Shown here in pieces: positions 1 to 9,082 of a stretch of 64,000 bases of DNA; position 1 is the first letter of the stretch; the number at the start of each line of letters is the position of its first letter. Source of the stretch: Runella zeae DSM 19591 (GTDB lineage Bacteria > Bacteroidota > Bacteroidia > Cytophagales > Spirosomataceae); the NCBI RefSeq assembly GCF_000423565.1, contig NZ_AUIF01000042.1, positions 1-64,000 of the forward strand, written 5' to 3'. Below the pieces are notes generated by a model. That model had not been told where the DNA came from and did not search any database. It worked only from the letters and a program-made list of their open reading frames with translations. The position numbers were made by a program, and so were the translations under genes.

Positions 1-317
1 TGGGTCATTGAAGCCATAACTGATAAAAAAAATACCTGCAAAAGTCAGCATCTCAAGCAGCAGGCAGATAGCCTTATGAAGTACTACCAACATAATCGAT
101 ACCGAATGAAATACCATGAATATCGGGCTGTATTGGGAGTGGGGCTATTGAATCGGCCATTAGCACAGTGGTGCAGCAAAGGTGCAAGCTCGTAGGACAA
201 CGTTGGACTAAAGGACTAAGCGCAGTACTCAATATGCGTACCGTTTTTAAAAGTCAGAAAAGAGATAGCTTACGCAATGTAATCGCCCTAAAAATGGGCC
301 TCAAACACGCCGCTTAA
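1..317 (+). pseudogene. C-terminal remnant of an ISKra4-like transposase, frameshifted
   Basis: Reading from base 1 gives a transposase-like stretch (YYQHNRYRMKYHEYRA). The frame then changes near bases 121-128, in a run of G, and continues as IGSGAIESAISTVVQQRCK and GQRWTKGLSAVLNMR to a TAA at 315-317. The IGSGxIES and Q-R-x-K-x-x-G-x-RW-x-x-G-x-x-x-x-LxLR pattern is that of the C-terminal end of ISKra4-type DDE transposases, recalled from family knowledge. The first frame hits a stop at about 193, so a one-base loss in the G run explains the break. The rest of the element lies outside the window. No terminal inverted repeat was identified. It may be an inactive insertion sequence, or less likely a programmed frameshift. 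Confidence 0.6.
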
Positions 318-379
318 GCGACAATTTGGTTTGCGCCCCCGTCCGCCCCACTTGCCACAAACCCATGTCGGGTGTAGTT

Positions 380-517
380 TTATTCAATTAAAGCTTTTTT
401 GATTTGCCTTTGTTCTGCTCTTCTTTCAGCTTTCCAATATTTTCGTTTCAAATACTTTCGTAGGTGTTTCCACCATTCTGTTGAAACTGTTAATTGTCCT
501 TTTCGCTTGTGTGACAT
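380..517 (-). CDS. Small very basic protein, 45 aa, unknown function
   Basis: An ATG at 515-517 opens a 45-codon frame ending with TAA at 380-382. The protein starts MSHKRKGQLTVSTEWW and is dominated by Lys and Arg, with the Trp-rich piece EWWKHLRKYLKRKYW in the middle. It has no signal peptide or membrane segment, so it is probably cytoplasmic and could bind nucleic acid, but that is inference from charge alone. It lies 14 bases downstream of the 144-aa gene on the same strand and may be co-transcribed with it. The KGQLTVS-x-EW-x-KHLRK-x-x-KR pattern is one I associate with small conserved Bacteroidota hypothetical proteins. No function is known to me. Confidence 0.5.
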   Translation of the reverse strand: MSHKRKGQLTVSTEWWKHLRKYLKRKYWKAERRAEQRQIKKALIE

Positions 518-531
518 TAGTATTTTTTATT

Positions 532-966
532 TTAATTCAGTTTAGCTTTCTCAAAACTTTCTATGATTAACTTGCTTTGCTTATCCTTATACCAATTGGG
601 GTTCTCTTTAATGTCGTAATATTTTTTATGTAAGTCTAATATATTTTGGCGATGTCTTTTTAATGAACTTTTTGTCTGCGTCGGTAAATTAAAAAACGCA
701 ATTATTGATTTTAATTCCTCTGGAGTCAATTCGGTTTTCATTTCTTCGCCACTACAGCCCCTTTTGTAACAAGGTAAAATTGTGATATAGTCGAACTTTA
801 CGTAGTTGTTTTTATTTATGGCTAAAACTCGTTTCACTCGATTAGGGTCATATCCGTTATTAGAAATTCGGTCAAAATGCTCTGGGTACATTTCATTTGT
901 AATGTCAATAAAGCCATTTTGTTTAAAAATCTGCACTAACTCTTCTGAAGCCTTATATGTTTTCAT
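532..966 (-). CDS. Hypothetical protein, 144 aa
   Basis: A complete frame starts at an ATG at 964-966 and encodes a soluble, Lys/Asn-rich protein (start MKTYKASEELVQIFKQNG) with no signal peptide or membrane span. I do not recognise a domain. The middle holds a CYKRGC pair of cysteines and the C-terminal half looks helical and charged. Base composition is AT-rich like the rest of the first kilobase. It sits between a transposase remnant and carB, with the 45-aa basic gene just downstream on the same strand, so the pair may be a small accessory unit brought in with mobile DNA. That is context, not proof. Confidence 0.6.
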   Translation of the reverse strand: MKTYKASEELVQIFKQNGFIDITNEMYPEHFDRISNNGYDPNRVKRVLAINKNNYVKFDYITILPCYKRGCSGEEMKTELTPEELKSIIAFFNLPTQTKSSLKRHRQNILDLHKKYYDIKENPNWYKDKQSKLIIESFEKAKLN

Positions 967-1168
967 TGTTTAGAATTTTAGAGTGTTTCACAAAAATTAC
1001 CGCTAACATCCCTGTAAATGTAATTAATTTCGTTTATATCTGCTATGGGTGTAGTTCTGCGGGAAACTATCCCGATGAAGATAGACTCAAACGTAATTAA
1101 ACATAACTAAATTTCCAACTCGTCTAGTGGGTGTTATGTGTATTTGTTAGGGGCTTCTTGTATGACAC

Positions 1169-1200
1169 AAAAAAAGCCGCTGTTTCTGCAGCGGCTTTAG
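1169..1200 (-). terminator. Rho-independent terminator of carB
   Basis: Arms AAAGCCGCTG (1173-1182) and CAGCGGCTTT (1189-1198) form a perfect 10-bp GC-rich stem with a 6-base loop. Read on the minus strand the stem is followed by a run of T (the complement of bases 1169-1175). It lies about 65 bases past the carB stop codon. Confidence 0.85.
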
Positions 1201-1212
1201 ACCCTTCCTTAC

Positions 1213-1258
1213 GTCAGGGTGACAAAAATATGGTGGTCAGGGTGACAAAAGTATGGTG
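1213..1258. repeat. Two tandem copies of a 23-bp unit
   Basis: Bases 1213-1235 and 1236-1258 are the same 23-bp unit (beginning GTCAGGGTGACAAAA) with one difference, A versus G at unit position 16. The array lies between the carB stop codon and its terminator, so it is transcribed as the 3' untranslated part of carB. A copy-number change by slippage is the simplest origin. Confidence 0.8.
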
Positions 1259-1261
1259 ACC

Positions 1262-4090
1262 TTAACGACTCAAATACAAATTGCGCTCGCCGTAAACTTT
1301 TTGGAAGAATTCATCTTCGAGGCTATCGATAAAATAAATCCCCTCGCCCGTAGATTTCATCTCTGGGCCGAGTTCTTTGTTTACGTTCGGGAATTTGTTG
1401 AACGAAAACACCGGAATCTTAATCGCCCATCCTTTTTTCACGGGCTTAAATTCGATGTCTTCTACTTTTTTGTCGCCCAGCATAAACTTCGTTGCGTAGT
1501 TGACATACGGCTCTTGGTAGGCTTTGCAAATAAACGGCACCGTGCGCGAAGCACGTGGATTGGCTTCAATCACATATACCACGCCGTTTTTGACCGCAAA
1601 CTGCATGTTAATCAAGCCCTTTACTTTCATCGCTTTGGCCACTTTGAGCGTAATCTCTTCGATTTGGCGAATTTCGTCGGGTGTCAAATCAAAAGGTGGC
1701 AAAGTAGCGTGTGAGTCGCCTGAGTGGATACCTGCTGGCTCGATATGCTCCATAATACCGATGATGTGGGCGTTTTCGCCGTCACAAATCGCGTCCGATT
1801 CGGCCTCGATAGCGTTTTCGAGGTAGTGGTCTAGGAGGATGTTGTTGTCGGGAATGTCGTTGAGGATTTTCACCACGTGCTGTTCGAGTTCTTGCTCGTT
1901 GATGACAATCTTCATGCTTTGCCCACCGAGCACGTAGCTAGGCCGTACCAACAGCGGGAAGCCGAGGGCTTTTCCGATTTCGACAGCAGCGTCGGCGGTG
2001 CGTACCGTGTCAAATTTGGGATAAGGAATCCCCAAATCGCGAAGGAGCGAGGAGAAGCGCCCACGGTCTTCGGCCAAGTCGAGGGTATCGAAGCTACTTC
2101 CGATGATTTTGATGCCGTATTGATGAAGTTTTTCGGCGATTTTGAGGGCCGTTTGTCCACCAAGCTGCACGATGACACCTTCGGCTTTTTCGTGTTGTAC
2201 GATAGCGTGCACGTGTTCCCAAAATACCGGCTCAAAGTAGAGTTTGTCCGAAATATCAGGGTCGGTCGATACCGTCTCAGGGTTACAGTTGATCATGATC
2301 GTCTCATAACCCGCCTCTTTGGCCGCCAATACCCCGTGTACGCAAGAGTAATCAAACTCGATACCTTGTCCGATACGGTTGGGGCCAGAGCCTAGTACGA
2401 CTACCTTTTTGCGGTCAGAAGGTACCGATTCGTTTTCGGGTTCATCTTGCGACACGCTAAAAGTAGAATAATAATAAGGTGTTTTGGCTTCAAACTCCGC
2501 CGCACAAGTATCCACGCATTTGAATACCCGTTTGATGTTGTGTTCTTGGCGGAATTTATAGACCCGACTTTCCTTCACGCCCAAGAGGTGCGCTATTTGG
2601 CGGTCGGCGTAGCCTTTTTGTTTGGCAGTGAGCACGAGGCTTGCCGGAATATCTTCAAGCTCGTAGCTTTGGATTTCTTTTTCGAGTTCGACTAGCTCTT
2701 CGATTTGGTGTAAAAACCAAGGGTCGATTTTGGTAAGGTTACGAATCGTCTTGAACGAAAGCCCTGCTTTGAAGGCATCGTAGATGTGGAAGAGACGGTT
2801 CCAGCTAGGATGGGCGAGACTATATTTGATAGCTTCTACGTCGGTAAGCTCTTTGCCATCGGCACCGAGGCCATTGCGGCGGATTTCGAGCGACTGACAA
2901 GCCTTTTGGAGCGCTTCTTGGAAGTTGCGTCCGATACCCATTGCTTCACCTACCGATTTCATCTGCAATCCCAAAGAGCGGTCGGCACCGGGGAATTTGT
3001 CGAAGTTCCAGCGAGGTACTTTCACGATGACGTAATCGATGGTAGGTTCAAAAAACGCCGACGTGCTACCTGTGATAGGGTTGATGAGCTCGTCGAGGTT
3101 GTATCCTATCGACATTTTGGCCGAAATCTTGGCAATGGGGTAGCCCGTTGCTTTTGAGGCCAAGGCCGAAGAGCGTGATACGCGTGGGTTGATTTCGATA
3201 ACGATGATGTCGTCGGTTTCGGGATTGACCGAAAACTGAATGTTACATCCACCCGCAAATTTACCAATACCATTCATGGTCAAAATCGCCAAGTCGCGCA
3301 TTTTTTGGTAGAGGGTATCGGGGAGAGTCATGGCAGGAGCTACCGTGACGCTATCGCCCGTGTGGATACCCATAGGGTCGAAGTTTTCGATCGAACATAC
3401 GATGATGAGGTTGCCGAGGCCATCGCGGAGGAGCTCAAGCTCGTATTCTTTCCAGCCCAACACACTTTGCTCGATGAGTACTTCATGAACAGGCGAGGCA
3501 AGGAGGCCGTGTTGGAGGGCTTTGTCAAAATCTTCGGGAGCGTTGACGAAGCCACCACCCGTACCACCAAGGGTGAAAGAGGGGCGAATGACGAGTGGGA
3601 AACCGATTTCTTGGGCAATTTCTTTTCCTTCCAAAAACGATTTTGCGGTGCGACCTTTACAAACGCCCGCGCCTAATTCGATCATTTTTAGGCGGAATTT
3701 TTCGCGGTCTTCGGTGGTTTCAATGGCTTTGATATCCACCCCGATGATTTGTACATTGTATTTTTTCCAAATACCCGCTTTGTCGCAATCAATCGCTAAA
3801 TTTAACGCCGTTTGACCTCCCATAGTTGGCAAAACGGCGTCTACTTTGTGTTTCTCTAAGATTTCGACTATGTATTTTTTCTCGAGGGGTTTGAGATATA
3901 CATGATCGGCATTGATGGGGTCGGTCATGATAGTCGCCGGGTTGGAGTTTATCAAGATGACCTCAATGCCTTCTTCTCGAAGCGAACGAGCGGCCTGAGA
4001 GCCTGAGTAGTCAAATTCGCACGCTTGGCCGATGATGATAGGGCCAGAACCAATAATAAGGACTGATTTGATGTTGGGATTCTTGGGCAT
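1262..4090 (-). CDS. carB: Carbamoyl-phosphate synthase large subunit, short form
   Basis: CarB uses ammonia delivered by CarA, bicarbonate and two ATP to make carbamoyl phosphate for arginine and pyrimidine synthesis in the cytoplasm. Both ATP-grasp halves are visible: the first opens with IKSVLIIGSGPIIIGQACEF and the second with KKVVVLGSGPNRIGQGIEFD, each followed by a glycine-rich loop and an E-x-NPR motif (EINPRVSRSSALASKATG, EANPRASRTVPFICK). I chose the ATG at 4088-4090 (MPKNPNIKSV) because the frame's longer upstream part (to 4228) is unlike CarB and would overlap the divergent gene's leader. The 942-aa product stops right after the second synthetic domain. The roughly 130-residue MGS-like allosteric domain of enterobacterial CarB is missing. 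carA is not in the window. Confidence 0.95.
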   Translation of the reverse strand: MPKNPNIKSVLIIGSGPIIIGQACEFDYSGSQAARSLREEGIEVILINSNPATIMTDPINADHVYLKPLEKKYIVEILEKHKVDAVLPTMGGQTALNLAIDCDKAGIWKKYNVQIIGVDIKAIETTEDREKFRLKMIELGAGVCKGRTAKSFLEGKEIAQEIGFPLVIRPSFTLGGTGGGFVNAPEDFDKALQHGLLASPVHEVLIEQSVLGWKEYELELLRDGLGNLIIVCSIENFDPMGIHTGDSVTVAPAMTLPDTLYQKMRDLAILTMNGIGKFAGGCNIQFSVNPETDDIIVIEINPRVSRSSALASKATGYPIAKISAKMSIGYNLDELINPITGSTSAFFEPTIDYVIVKVPRWNFDKFPGADRSLGLQMKSVGEAMGIGRNFQEALQKACQSLEIRRNGLGADGKELTDVEAIKYSLAHPSWNRLFHIYDAFKAGLSFKTIRNLTKIDPWFLHQIEELVELEKEIQSYELEDIPASLVLTAKQKGYADRQIAHLLGVKESRVYKFRQEHNIKRVFKCVDTCAAEFEAKTPYYYSTFSVSQDEPENESVPSDRKKVVVLGSGPNRIGQGIEFDYSCVHGVLAAKEAGYETIMINCNPETVSTDPDISDKLYFEPVFWEHVHAIVQHEKAEGVIVQLGGQTALKIAEKLHQYGIKIIGSSFDTLDLAEDRGRFSSLLRDLGIPYPKFDTVRTADAAVEIGKALGFPLLVRPSYVLGGQSMKIVINEQELEQHVVKILNDIPDNNILLDHYLENAIEAESDAICDGENAHIIGIMEHIEPAGIHSGDSHATLPPFDLTPDEIRQIEEITLKVAKAMKVKGLINMQFAVKNGVVYVIEANPRASRTVPFICKAYQEPYVNYATKFMLGDKKVEDIEFKPVKKGWAIKIPVFSFNKFPNVNKELGPEMKSTGEGIYFIDSLEDEFFQKVYGERNLYLSR

Positions 4091-4251
4091 TTTTTTTGTT
4101 TTGGGGTTATCGGCTAGATGATGCCAGCTCAAAAATTGTGCAAAATTAGCGGATGAAATCTTTTTAACCCATGAATACTCCAAAAAAATAATATTTGTAC
4201 GAAAAATAAGTGGATTTCGGTATATCAAAACAAACCCTCATCTTTGTCATT

Positions 4252-5220
4252 ATGAACCCGTTAGCCGATATTTTAGCCCAGTGGGAGCAACTCCACTTGA
4301 TTTCTACTGAGGAGCGTCAGCGCTTCCAAACCCTCGAAAAACACCGCCCTGTATCCGTTTGGTGGCTGTTGCGTACGTGGTTGTATGTCGGAATTTTACT
4401 ATTTACGTCTGGGGCGGGTCTGTTGATTTACAAAAACATCGATACCATTGGGCATCAAGCCATCATCGGCTTGTTGTCGGTGCTGATGTTGGGGTGTTTT
4501 TATTATACCTATCGACACAGTGCGCCGTTTTCAAAACAAGAAGTCGAGACCGAAACAAAATTTGTGGATTTTGCGCTACTCTTGGGGTGCACTTTGTTTT
4601 TGTCGTTGGAGGGCTACGTCCAATGGCAATACAATCTCTTTGGTACTCGATATGGCCTGGCAACGGTGCTGCCAGCGATCCTGTTTATGTTTTGTGCCTA
4701 CCGCTTCGACCACCGTGGGGTATTGTCGATGGGGCTTACGGCTTTGGCTTCGTGGGTAGGTCTTACGATTACTCCTTTAGAAGTATGGCAGGCCAACGAT
4801 TTTTCGGGAGCCTCGGCTATTTATACCGCCTTGGTTTTTGGACAAGTGCTGATAGGAGTGGGGCTGGTACTTCATAGGTTCAATATAAAGCAGCATTTTA
4901 CTTATACCTATTTATTACTTAATGGTAATCTGTTGTTTGTGAGCGCATTGGTAGGTATGTTTAGCCTTGAAGAATGGCCCTTGTATGTGGTATTGATAGG
5001 AGGATGGAGTTGGTTTTTTGTGTGGTATGCCCGCCAATATCAATCGTTTTTGTTTTTGTTGATGGCGGCAGTATACGGATACGTCGCTTTTACCTACTTG
5101 ATTTTTAAGGTGATGGACGAAAGTTTGTGGGTTTTTCTGGGGCTTTTTTATTTCGTAGGGAGTGCAGCTTGCGTAGTATGGTTTTTGGTAAATTTCAAAA
5201 AATTGCTCAAAAAAAAATAA
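4252..5220 (+). CDS. DUF2157-type integral membrane protein
   Basis: The 322-aa product begins with a short cytoplasmic helix (residues 1-35, ILAQWEQLHLISTEERQRF) and continues with about ten hydrophobic segments, the first at WLLRTWLYVGILLFTSGAGL. The leading helix ending in an RP motif before TM1 is characteristic of DUF2157 proteins, whose function is not established. The ATG at 4252 is preferred over the upstream GTG at 4210. The gene is divergent from carB with a 161-base gap, and is followed after 7 bases by another protein of the same general type, so the two are almost certainly one operon and may form one membrane complex. Confidence 0.75.
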   Translation: MNPLADILAQWEQLHLISTEERQRFQTLEKHRPVSVWWLLRTWLYVGILLFTSGAGLLIYKNIDTIGHQAIIGLLSVLMLGCFYYTYRHSAPFSKQEVETETKFVDFALLLGCTLFLSLEGYVQWQYNLFGTRYGLATVLPAILFMFCAYRFDHRGVLSMGLTALASWVGLTITPLEVWQANDFSGASAIYTALVFGQVLIGVGLVLHRFNIKQHFTYTYLLLNGNLLFVSALVGMFSLEEWPLYVVLIGGWSWFFVWYARQYQSFLFLLMAAVYGYVAFTYLIFKVMDESLWVFLGLFYFVGSAACVVWFLVNFKKLLKKK

Positions 5221-5227
5221 CAGTATC

Positions 5228-6382
5228 ATGAAAGCATACAACGAAACTTGGCTGCGCAATCAATATGCTTTATCGATGGCTCAACGTTGGAAGCGTGAAG
5301 GACTCCTTAACGACTCTCAGTGGAACGACCTCAAGCAGCTTCATGCCGAAGTACCCCACAATCCTAATATATTCATCAAAATTGGTCTTTTTCTTTTTGG
5401 AGGAATTGCGTTTTGCTTTGGGGCCGGAATGGCCTTTGTGGTGTTGGGCGAAGGAGGAGGCTTTGCTGTCACGTCTTTGGTATATGGGGTAGGGGTGTTT
5501 TTTTTGCTAAAATTGTTGATTCGACAAAACAAATTTCATTTTTCGGGCATTGACAATGCCCTCATTTATGGAATTATTGGGGCTATTCTTCCGGCAGTTT
5601 TTGAAATATACAGTGGTTTGAAGCTGACTTCTGCTTGGAGTGGAGTGGCTTTGATAATGCCTATTTTGTTGGTTATGGTGTATATATTCGGCGAACCTTT
5701 GGTGGCAGTAGGAATGCTTGGTAGTGGATTGTTTATCATTGCTTCATGGTTAATGCAAACTGCCTGGGGAAAAGCCCTGTTGCCTTTTGCATTGATGTTG
5801 GTGACGGGAGGTTTGTACGGAGCGATTCGTTGGTTTTTGCAAAAACCAGCCTCTTTTTACTGGCAAACAGCCCTCGAATGGCTAAGTATAGCATCGTTGG
5901 TGGTGTTTTATTTGGCAGGAAATTATGGTTTTGTACGCGAAGCCAATGCCCAGTTGAATGGCCTGCCTGCTCCTGCCCCTGAGATTCCTTTTGCCGCCAT
6001 TTTTTGGCTGTTGACTTTTAGTGTTCCCGCTCTGTATTTGTACGGAGGTATCAAGCAACGCGACCGTAGCTTACTCTTTTTAGGAAGTGTAGCGGTGGTA
6101 TGCTCAGTGATTACGTTACACCAGTATCATCCTTTTTTATCCGTAGAATGGATGATGATACTCGGAGGCTTGGTATTGGTGGGCATCACTTATCGACTCA
6201 TCAAGGGGCTCAAACAGCCCAAAGCGGGTTTTGTATCAGTGGCTGATGCGGAGCAAGAAGAGCGTGTAGGCTTGGAAGCCGTAGTATTGGCGCAACTGAC
6301 GCAGCAAACCCAGAATGCTGACCACGGCGTGAGATTGGGCGGGGGCGATTTTGGGGGCGGGGGTGCTGGCGACCAGTATTGA
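5228..6382 (+). CDS. DUF2157-like membrane protein with a glycine-rich tail
   Basis: The protein has 384 aa. The N-terminal cytoplasmic helix (AQRWKREGLLNDSQWNDLKQL) resembles the opening of the preceding protein, and is followed by about ten predicted membrane segments from residue 45 onward. The end is a charged helix and then a tail of glycine and aspartate (LGGGDFGGGGAGDQY) like tails seen on several membrane proteins of unknown role. It starts 7 bases after the stop of the 322-aa gene. A strong hairpin right after its stop codon ends the operon. No catalytic motif is visible and I cannot assign a function. Confidence 0.7.
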   Translation: MKAYNETWLRNQYALSMAQRWKREGLLNDSQWNDLKQLHAEVPHNPNIFIKIGLFLFGGIAFCFGAGMAFVVLGEGGGFAVTSLVYGVGVFFLLKLLIRQNKFHFSGIDNALIYGIIGAILPAVFEIYSGLKLTSAWSGVALIMPILLVMVYIFGEPLVAVGMLGSGLFIIASWLMQTAWGKALLPFALMLVTGGLYGAIRWFLQKPASFYWQTALEWLSIASLVVFYLAGNYGFVREANAQLNGLPAPAPEIPFAAIFWLLTFSVPALYLYGGIKQRDRSLLFLGSVAVVCSVITLHQYHPFLSVEWMMILGGLVLVGITYRLIKGLKQPKAGFVSVADAEQEERVGLEAVVLAQLTQQTQNADHGVRLGGGDFGGGGAGDQY

Positions 6383-6390
6383 TTTTTCAT

Positions 6391-6425
6391 AAACCTTGGC
6401 GGTGTTTCAGACGCCGCCAAGGTTT
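6391..6425. terminator. Bidirectional hairpin terminator
   Basis: Arms AAACCTTGGCGG (6391-6402) and CCGCCAAGGTTT (6414-6425) pair perfectly over 12 bp with an 11-base loop. The hairpin sits between convergent genes. Its right arm overlaps the stop codon of the histidine kinase by 2 bases, so it can serve the membrane-protein operon on the plus strand and the kinase on the minus strand. Confidence 0.8.
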
Positions 6426-8904
6426 ATTCAACAGGTAAATAAATATAAAAAGTAGCACCTTGGTTGGGCTGACTGTGGGCGGTGATAAAACCGTCATGGT
6501 TTTCAACGATTTTTTTGCAAATCGCTAAGCCAATACCTGTTCCTTCGTAAGTATCGCGTCCGTGGAGGCGTTGAAAAACTTGAAAAATACGCTCAGTAAA
6601 TTCCTCTTCAAAACCGATGCCGTTGTCGGAGACGGTGAGGCAGTGATAATGAGAATGAACCAAAGGAGCGAAAGAATGGATATTCGGACTTGCTACGACT
6701 TTAGCTTCGATGTGGATACGAGGCGGCGTGCCTTTTTGCGAAAATTTGAGTGCGTTGCTAATTAAATTCGTAAATAATTGCTCAAATTGAAAACGGATGA
6801 TTTTAAGTGTTGGGAGCGACCCACATTCGATAGATGCGTTTTTTTGGTTGATTTCTTCTTGTAGATTCAAAAAAATTGTTTTCAACAATACCGAAAGGTC
6901 GGTTGCCTCAAAAGACTGATCAGTGGTACTAGCCCGCGAATAAGCCAACAAATCCAAAATGAGCTGCTGCATTCGCTTTGAAGCCGATTGAATACGCCTG
7001 AAATAGTCTTGCCCTGTCAGCGAAAGATTATTCCATTCGTATTCGAGAATACGACTCGAAAACGCCTGAATTTTGCGTAACGGCTCTTGCAAATCGTGGC
7101 TTGCCACGTAAGCGAATTGCGCCAGTTCATCGTTTGATTTAGCGAGCTGTTCGTTAGTGATTTTAAGCTCATGTGTTCGTCGAGCCACGTTGATTTCTAG
7201 CGACTCGGCTAGTTCTCTTAGTTGTTTTTCACTTTGTTCGATTTGGTGGCGTGCTACTTTTTCTTCGGTTACGTCTAGCACCGTTCCTAGCAAACGAAAT
7301 GGTTTAGATTGGTGGTCAAAAAGTACTTTACCCTTCACAATCATCCAGCGGATAGACTGATCTGGATGAATGACGCGCGCTTCGTATTCGAGTATGCCTT
7401 TACGTACAGAAGCTTCATGCGCTGCCTGACGTACAGCAAGGTCGTCGGGGTGAATTCTTTGAACGAGTATTTCTCGGGTAGGAGTGTCGTTTGGCTCAAA
7501 TCCAAAAATTTCTAAAAACCGCTTTGAGAAACTCATTTGTTGGCTGGCTAATTCAACTTCAAAGGTACCTAACCCAGTGATACCAACGGCCATTCGTAAA
7601 CGTTCTTCTGCTTCTTTGATTTTTTTGCGACTTTCTACCTTTTCGGTTACATCGTATACAGTTGCCATGATTCCTGATACCTCGTGGCTAGTATCAAAAA
7701 GGGGAGCGTATTCAAAATCAAGATAAAACGCCCGCCGCCCATCATGCGAATCTATATAAGCGAGCGATTCTTTTTCTTGGTGGGTTTGGGCATTCTCAAA
7801 TACTTGTAACAACAGCTCGGGGTATTTTTGCCCCCTCAATTCGGGGAAGACGTCGAGTAGTTTTCGGCCTTGTACTTCTTCCAATTTTCGTCGCCAAACA
7901 TTTTTGAGCATCGTTTGGTTGGCTAAGTCAATTACTAAGTCACGTCCCCTAAAAATGGTCATGGCAATGGGAGACTGATTGATAATGTTTCGAAATTGGG
8001 CTTCACTTTGCTGAAGAGTAAACTTAGCCTCTACTTGTTTGGTGACTTCAGTGGCTACGACGATTACGCCGTTTATGGTGCCGTCGGGTTGGTAGAGGGG
8101 TTGGTATACAAAATTGAAAAAGGTTCGTTCTCTGTTGTCAAAACGATTGATTTCTACCTCAAACTCATGACCGTAAGCAGGTTGTCCAGTTTCGATGACG
8201 CCCCTTAATAAAGGTTCAACAATGTCTTTTACTTCGGGTAAAGAATCAAAAAGCGAACGCCCTACAAATACTTCTTCTTTACGATCGATGATGTGTAGAT
8301 AAGTTTCGTTGGCCATTTCTACAATAAAATCTTTGCCCCGAAGAATAATAATACCTACGGGTGCTTGTCGGACAGTATTTAGAAACTTGCGGGCGTTTTG
8401 GTCGGCTTCTTTTCGAATGTTATGCGCTAAGAAGGTTTGTTGTTTGATTTGTTCATCGAGCTGTTGTATCGTTTGATGAAGTTCGAGCAGTTCTTGACAA
8501 TTGATCCAAAGTTGTTGGGGATTGTCGGAGGTAGTTGTTTCTAGGTCTTCTTGTAATACTTGTTTTTCTATCGAAAGAAGTACCTCTATGAGTTGATTTG
8601 ATAGTTCATCAATCCTAAGCAGCCCTTCGCGCGCTTCACCAATTTTGCCGTTTTTGTAGAGTTCAATTAGAGATTTAGCTTCAAAATGAATTTCGTGATG
8701 GGTTTCTTCAAGCACTTGTATGCTGGGGATATGACTGTACACTTGAAGCGCATGGTCGTGTAGCCACTTGCCAAAGGGGCATTCTACTACCGATACCACG
8801 CTACTTTCGTCCAGTGAAGCGCCGTAGAGTAGTGAGCGCAATCTGGTCTTAAATAAGATGTGCCGAGTTTTGGCCTTTTGAAAATCAAGTTGAATCAAAT
8901 TCAT
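6424..8904 (-). CDS. CZB-PAS-PAS-PAS sensor histidine kinase, soluble
   Basis: This 826-aa kinase has no membrane segment. Residues 1-120 match the chemoreceptor zinc-binding (CZB) pattern: His15, Cys42 in ECPFGKWLH, then His69/70 and His73, the usual three-His one-Cys zinc site. Three PAS domains follow at about 165-290, 295-415 and 430-555. The dimerisation helix carries VASHDLQEPLRKI with His603 as phospho-acceptor. The ATPase domain shows N (LFTNLISNALKFS), G1 (SDNGIGF) and G2 (GTGIGLAI) boxes. HDLQEPLRKI is the phytochrome-like subtype, which usually signals to small CheY-like receivers. One such receiver is encoded 1 kb upstream, separated by a hydrolase gene. CZB domains are known to sense zinc or hypochlorous acid; the ligand here is not known. 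Confidence 0.9.
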   Translation of the reverse strand: MNLIQLDFQKAKTRHILFKTRLRSLLYGASLDESSVVSVVECPFGKWLHDHALQVYSHIPSIQVLEETHHEIHFEAKSLIELYKNGKIGEAREGLLRIDELSNQLIEVLLSIEKQVLQEDLETTTSDNPQQLWINCQELLELHQTIQQLDEQIKQQTFLAHNIRKEADQNARKFLNTVRQAPVGIIILRGKDFIVEMANETYLHIIDRKEEVFVGRSLFDSLPEVKDIVEPLLRGVIETGQPAYGHEFEVEINRFDNRERTFFNFVYQPLYQPDGTINGVIVVATEVTKQVEAKFTLQQSEAQFRNIINQSPIAMTIFRGRDLVIDLANQTMLKNVWRRKLEEVQGRKLLDVFPELRGQKYPELLLQVFENAQTHQEKESLAYIDSHDGRRAFYLDFEYAPLFDTSHEVSGIMATVYDVTEKVESRKKIKEAEERLRMAVGITGLGTFEVELASQQMSFSKRFLEIFGFEPNDTPTREILVQRIHPDDLAVRQAAHEASVRKGILEYEARVIHPDQSIRWMIVKGKVLFDHQSKPFRLLGTVLDVTEEKVARHQIEQSEKQLRELAESLEINVARRTHELKITNEQLAKSNDELAQFAYVASHDLQEPLRKIQAFSSRILEYEWNNLSLTGQDYFRRIQSASKRMQQLILDLLAYSRASTTDQSFEATDLSVLLKTIFLNLQEEINQKNASIECGSLPTLKIIRFQFEQLFTNLISNALKFSQKGTPPRIHIEAKVVASPNIHSFAPLVHSHYHCLTVSDNGIGFEEEFTERIFQVFQRLHGRDTYEGTGIGLAICKKIVENHDGFITAHSQPNQGATFYIYLPVE

Positions 8905-9082
8905 GGATGTACAAATGGGCGGATTGGTGACCTTAATTGGCCATTATTTAAAAGCTTGTATATACTTACGTTTAAAATCGTCTAATAGCATTATATATTG
9001 ATATTTTTGCTATACACACATTGCTTATAAAGTTGTTAGGTAAACTTGAAGATTGATTTTCGGTGGTTTATATGGTTTTTGG

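Noticed and set aside
1253-2395. Several open frames of 80-170 codons on the plus strand opposite carB
   Set aside because: They are antisense shadows of a strongly conserved gene; none has a domain, signal peptide or own spacing.
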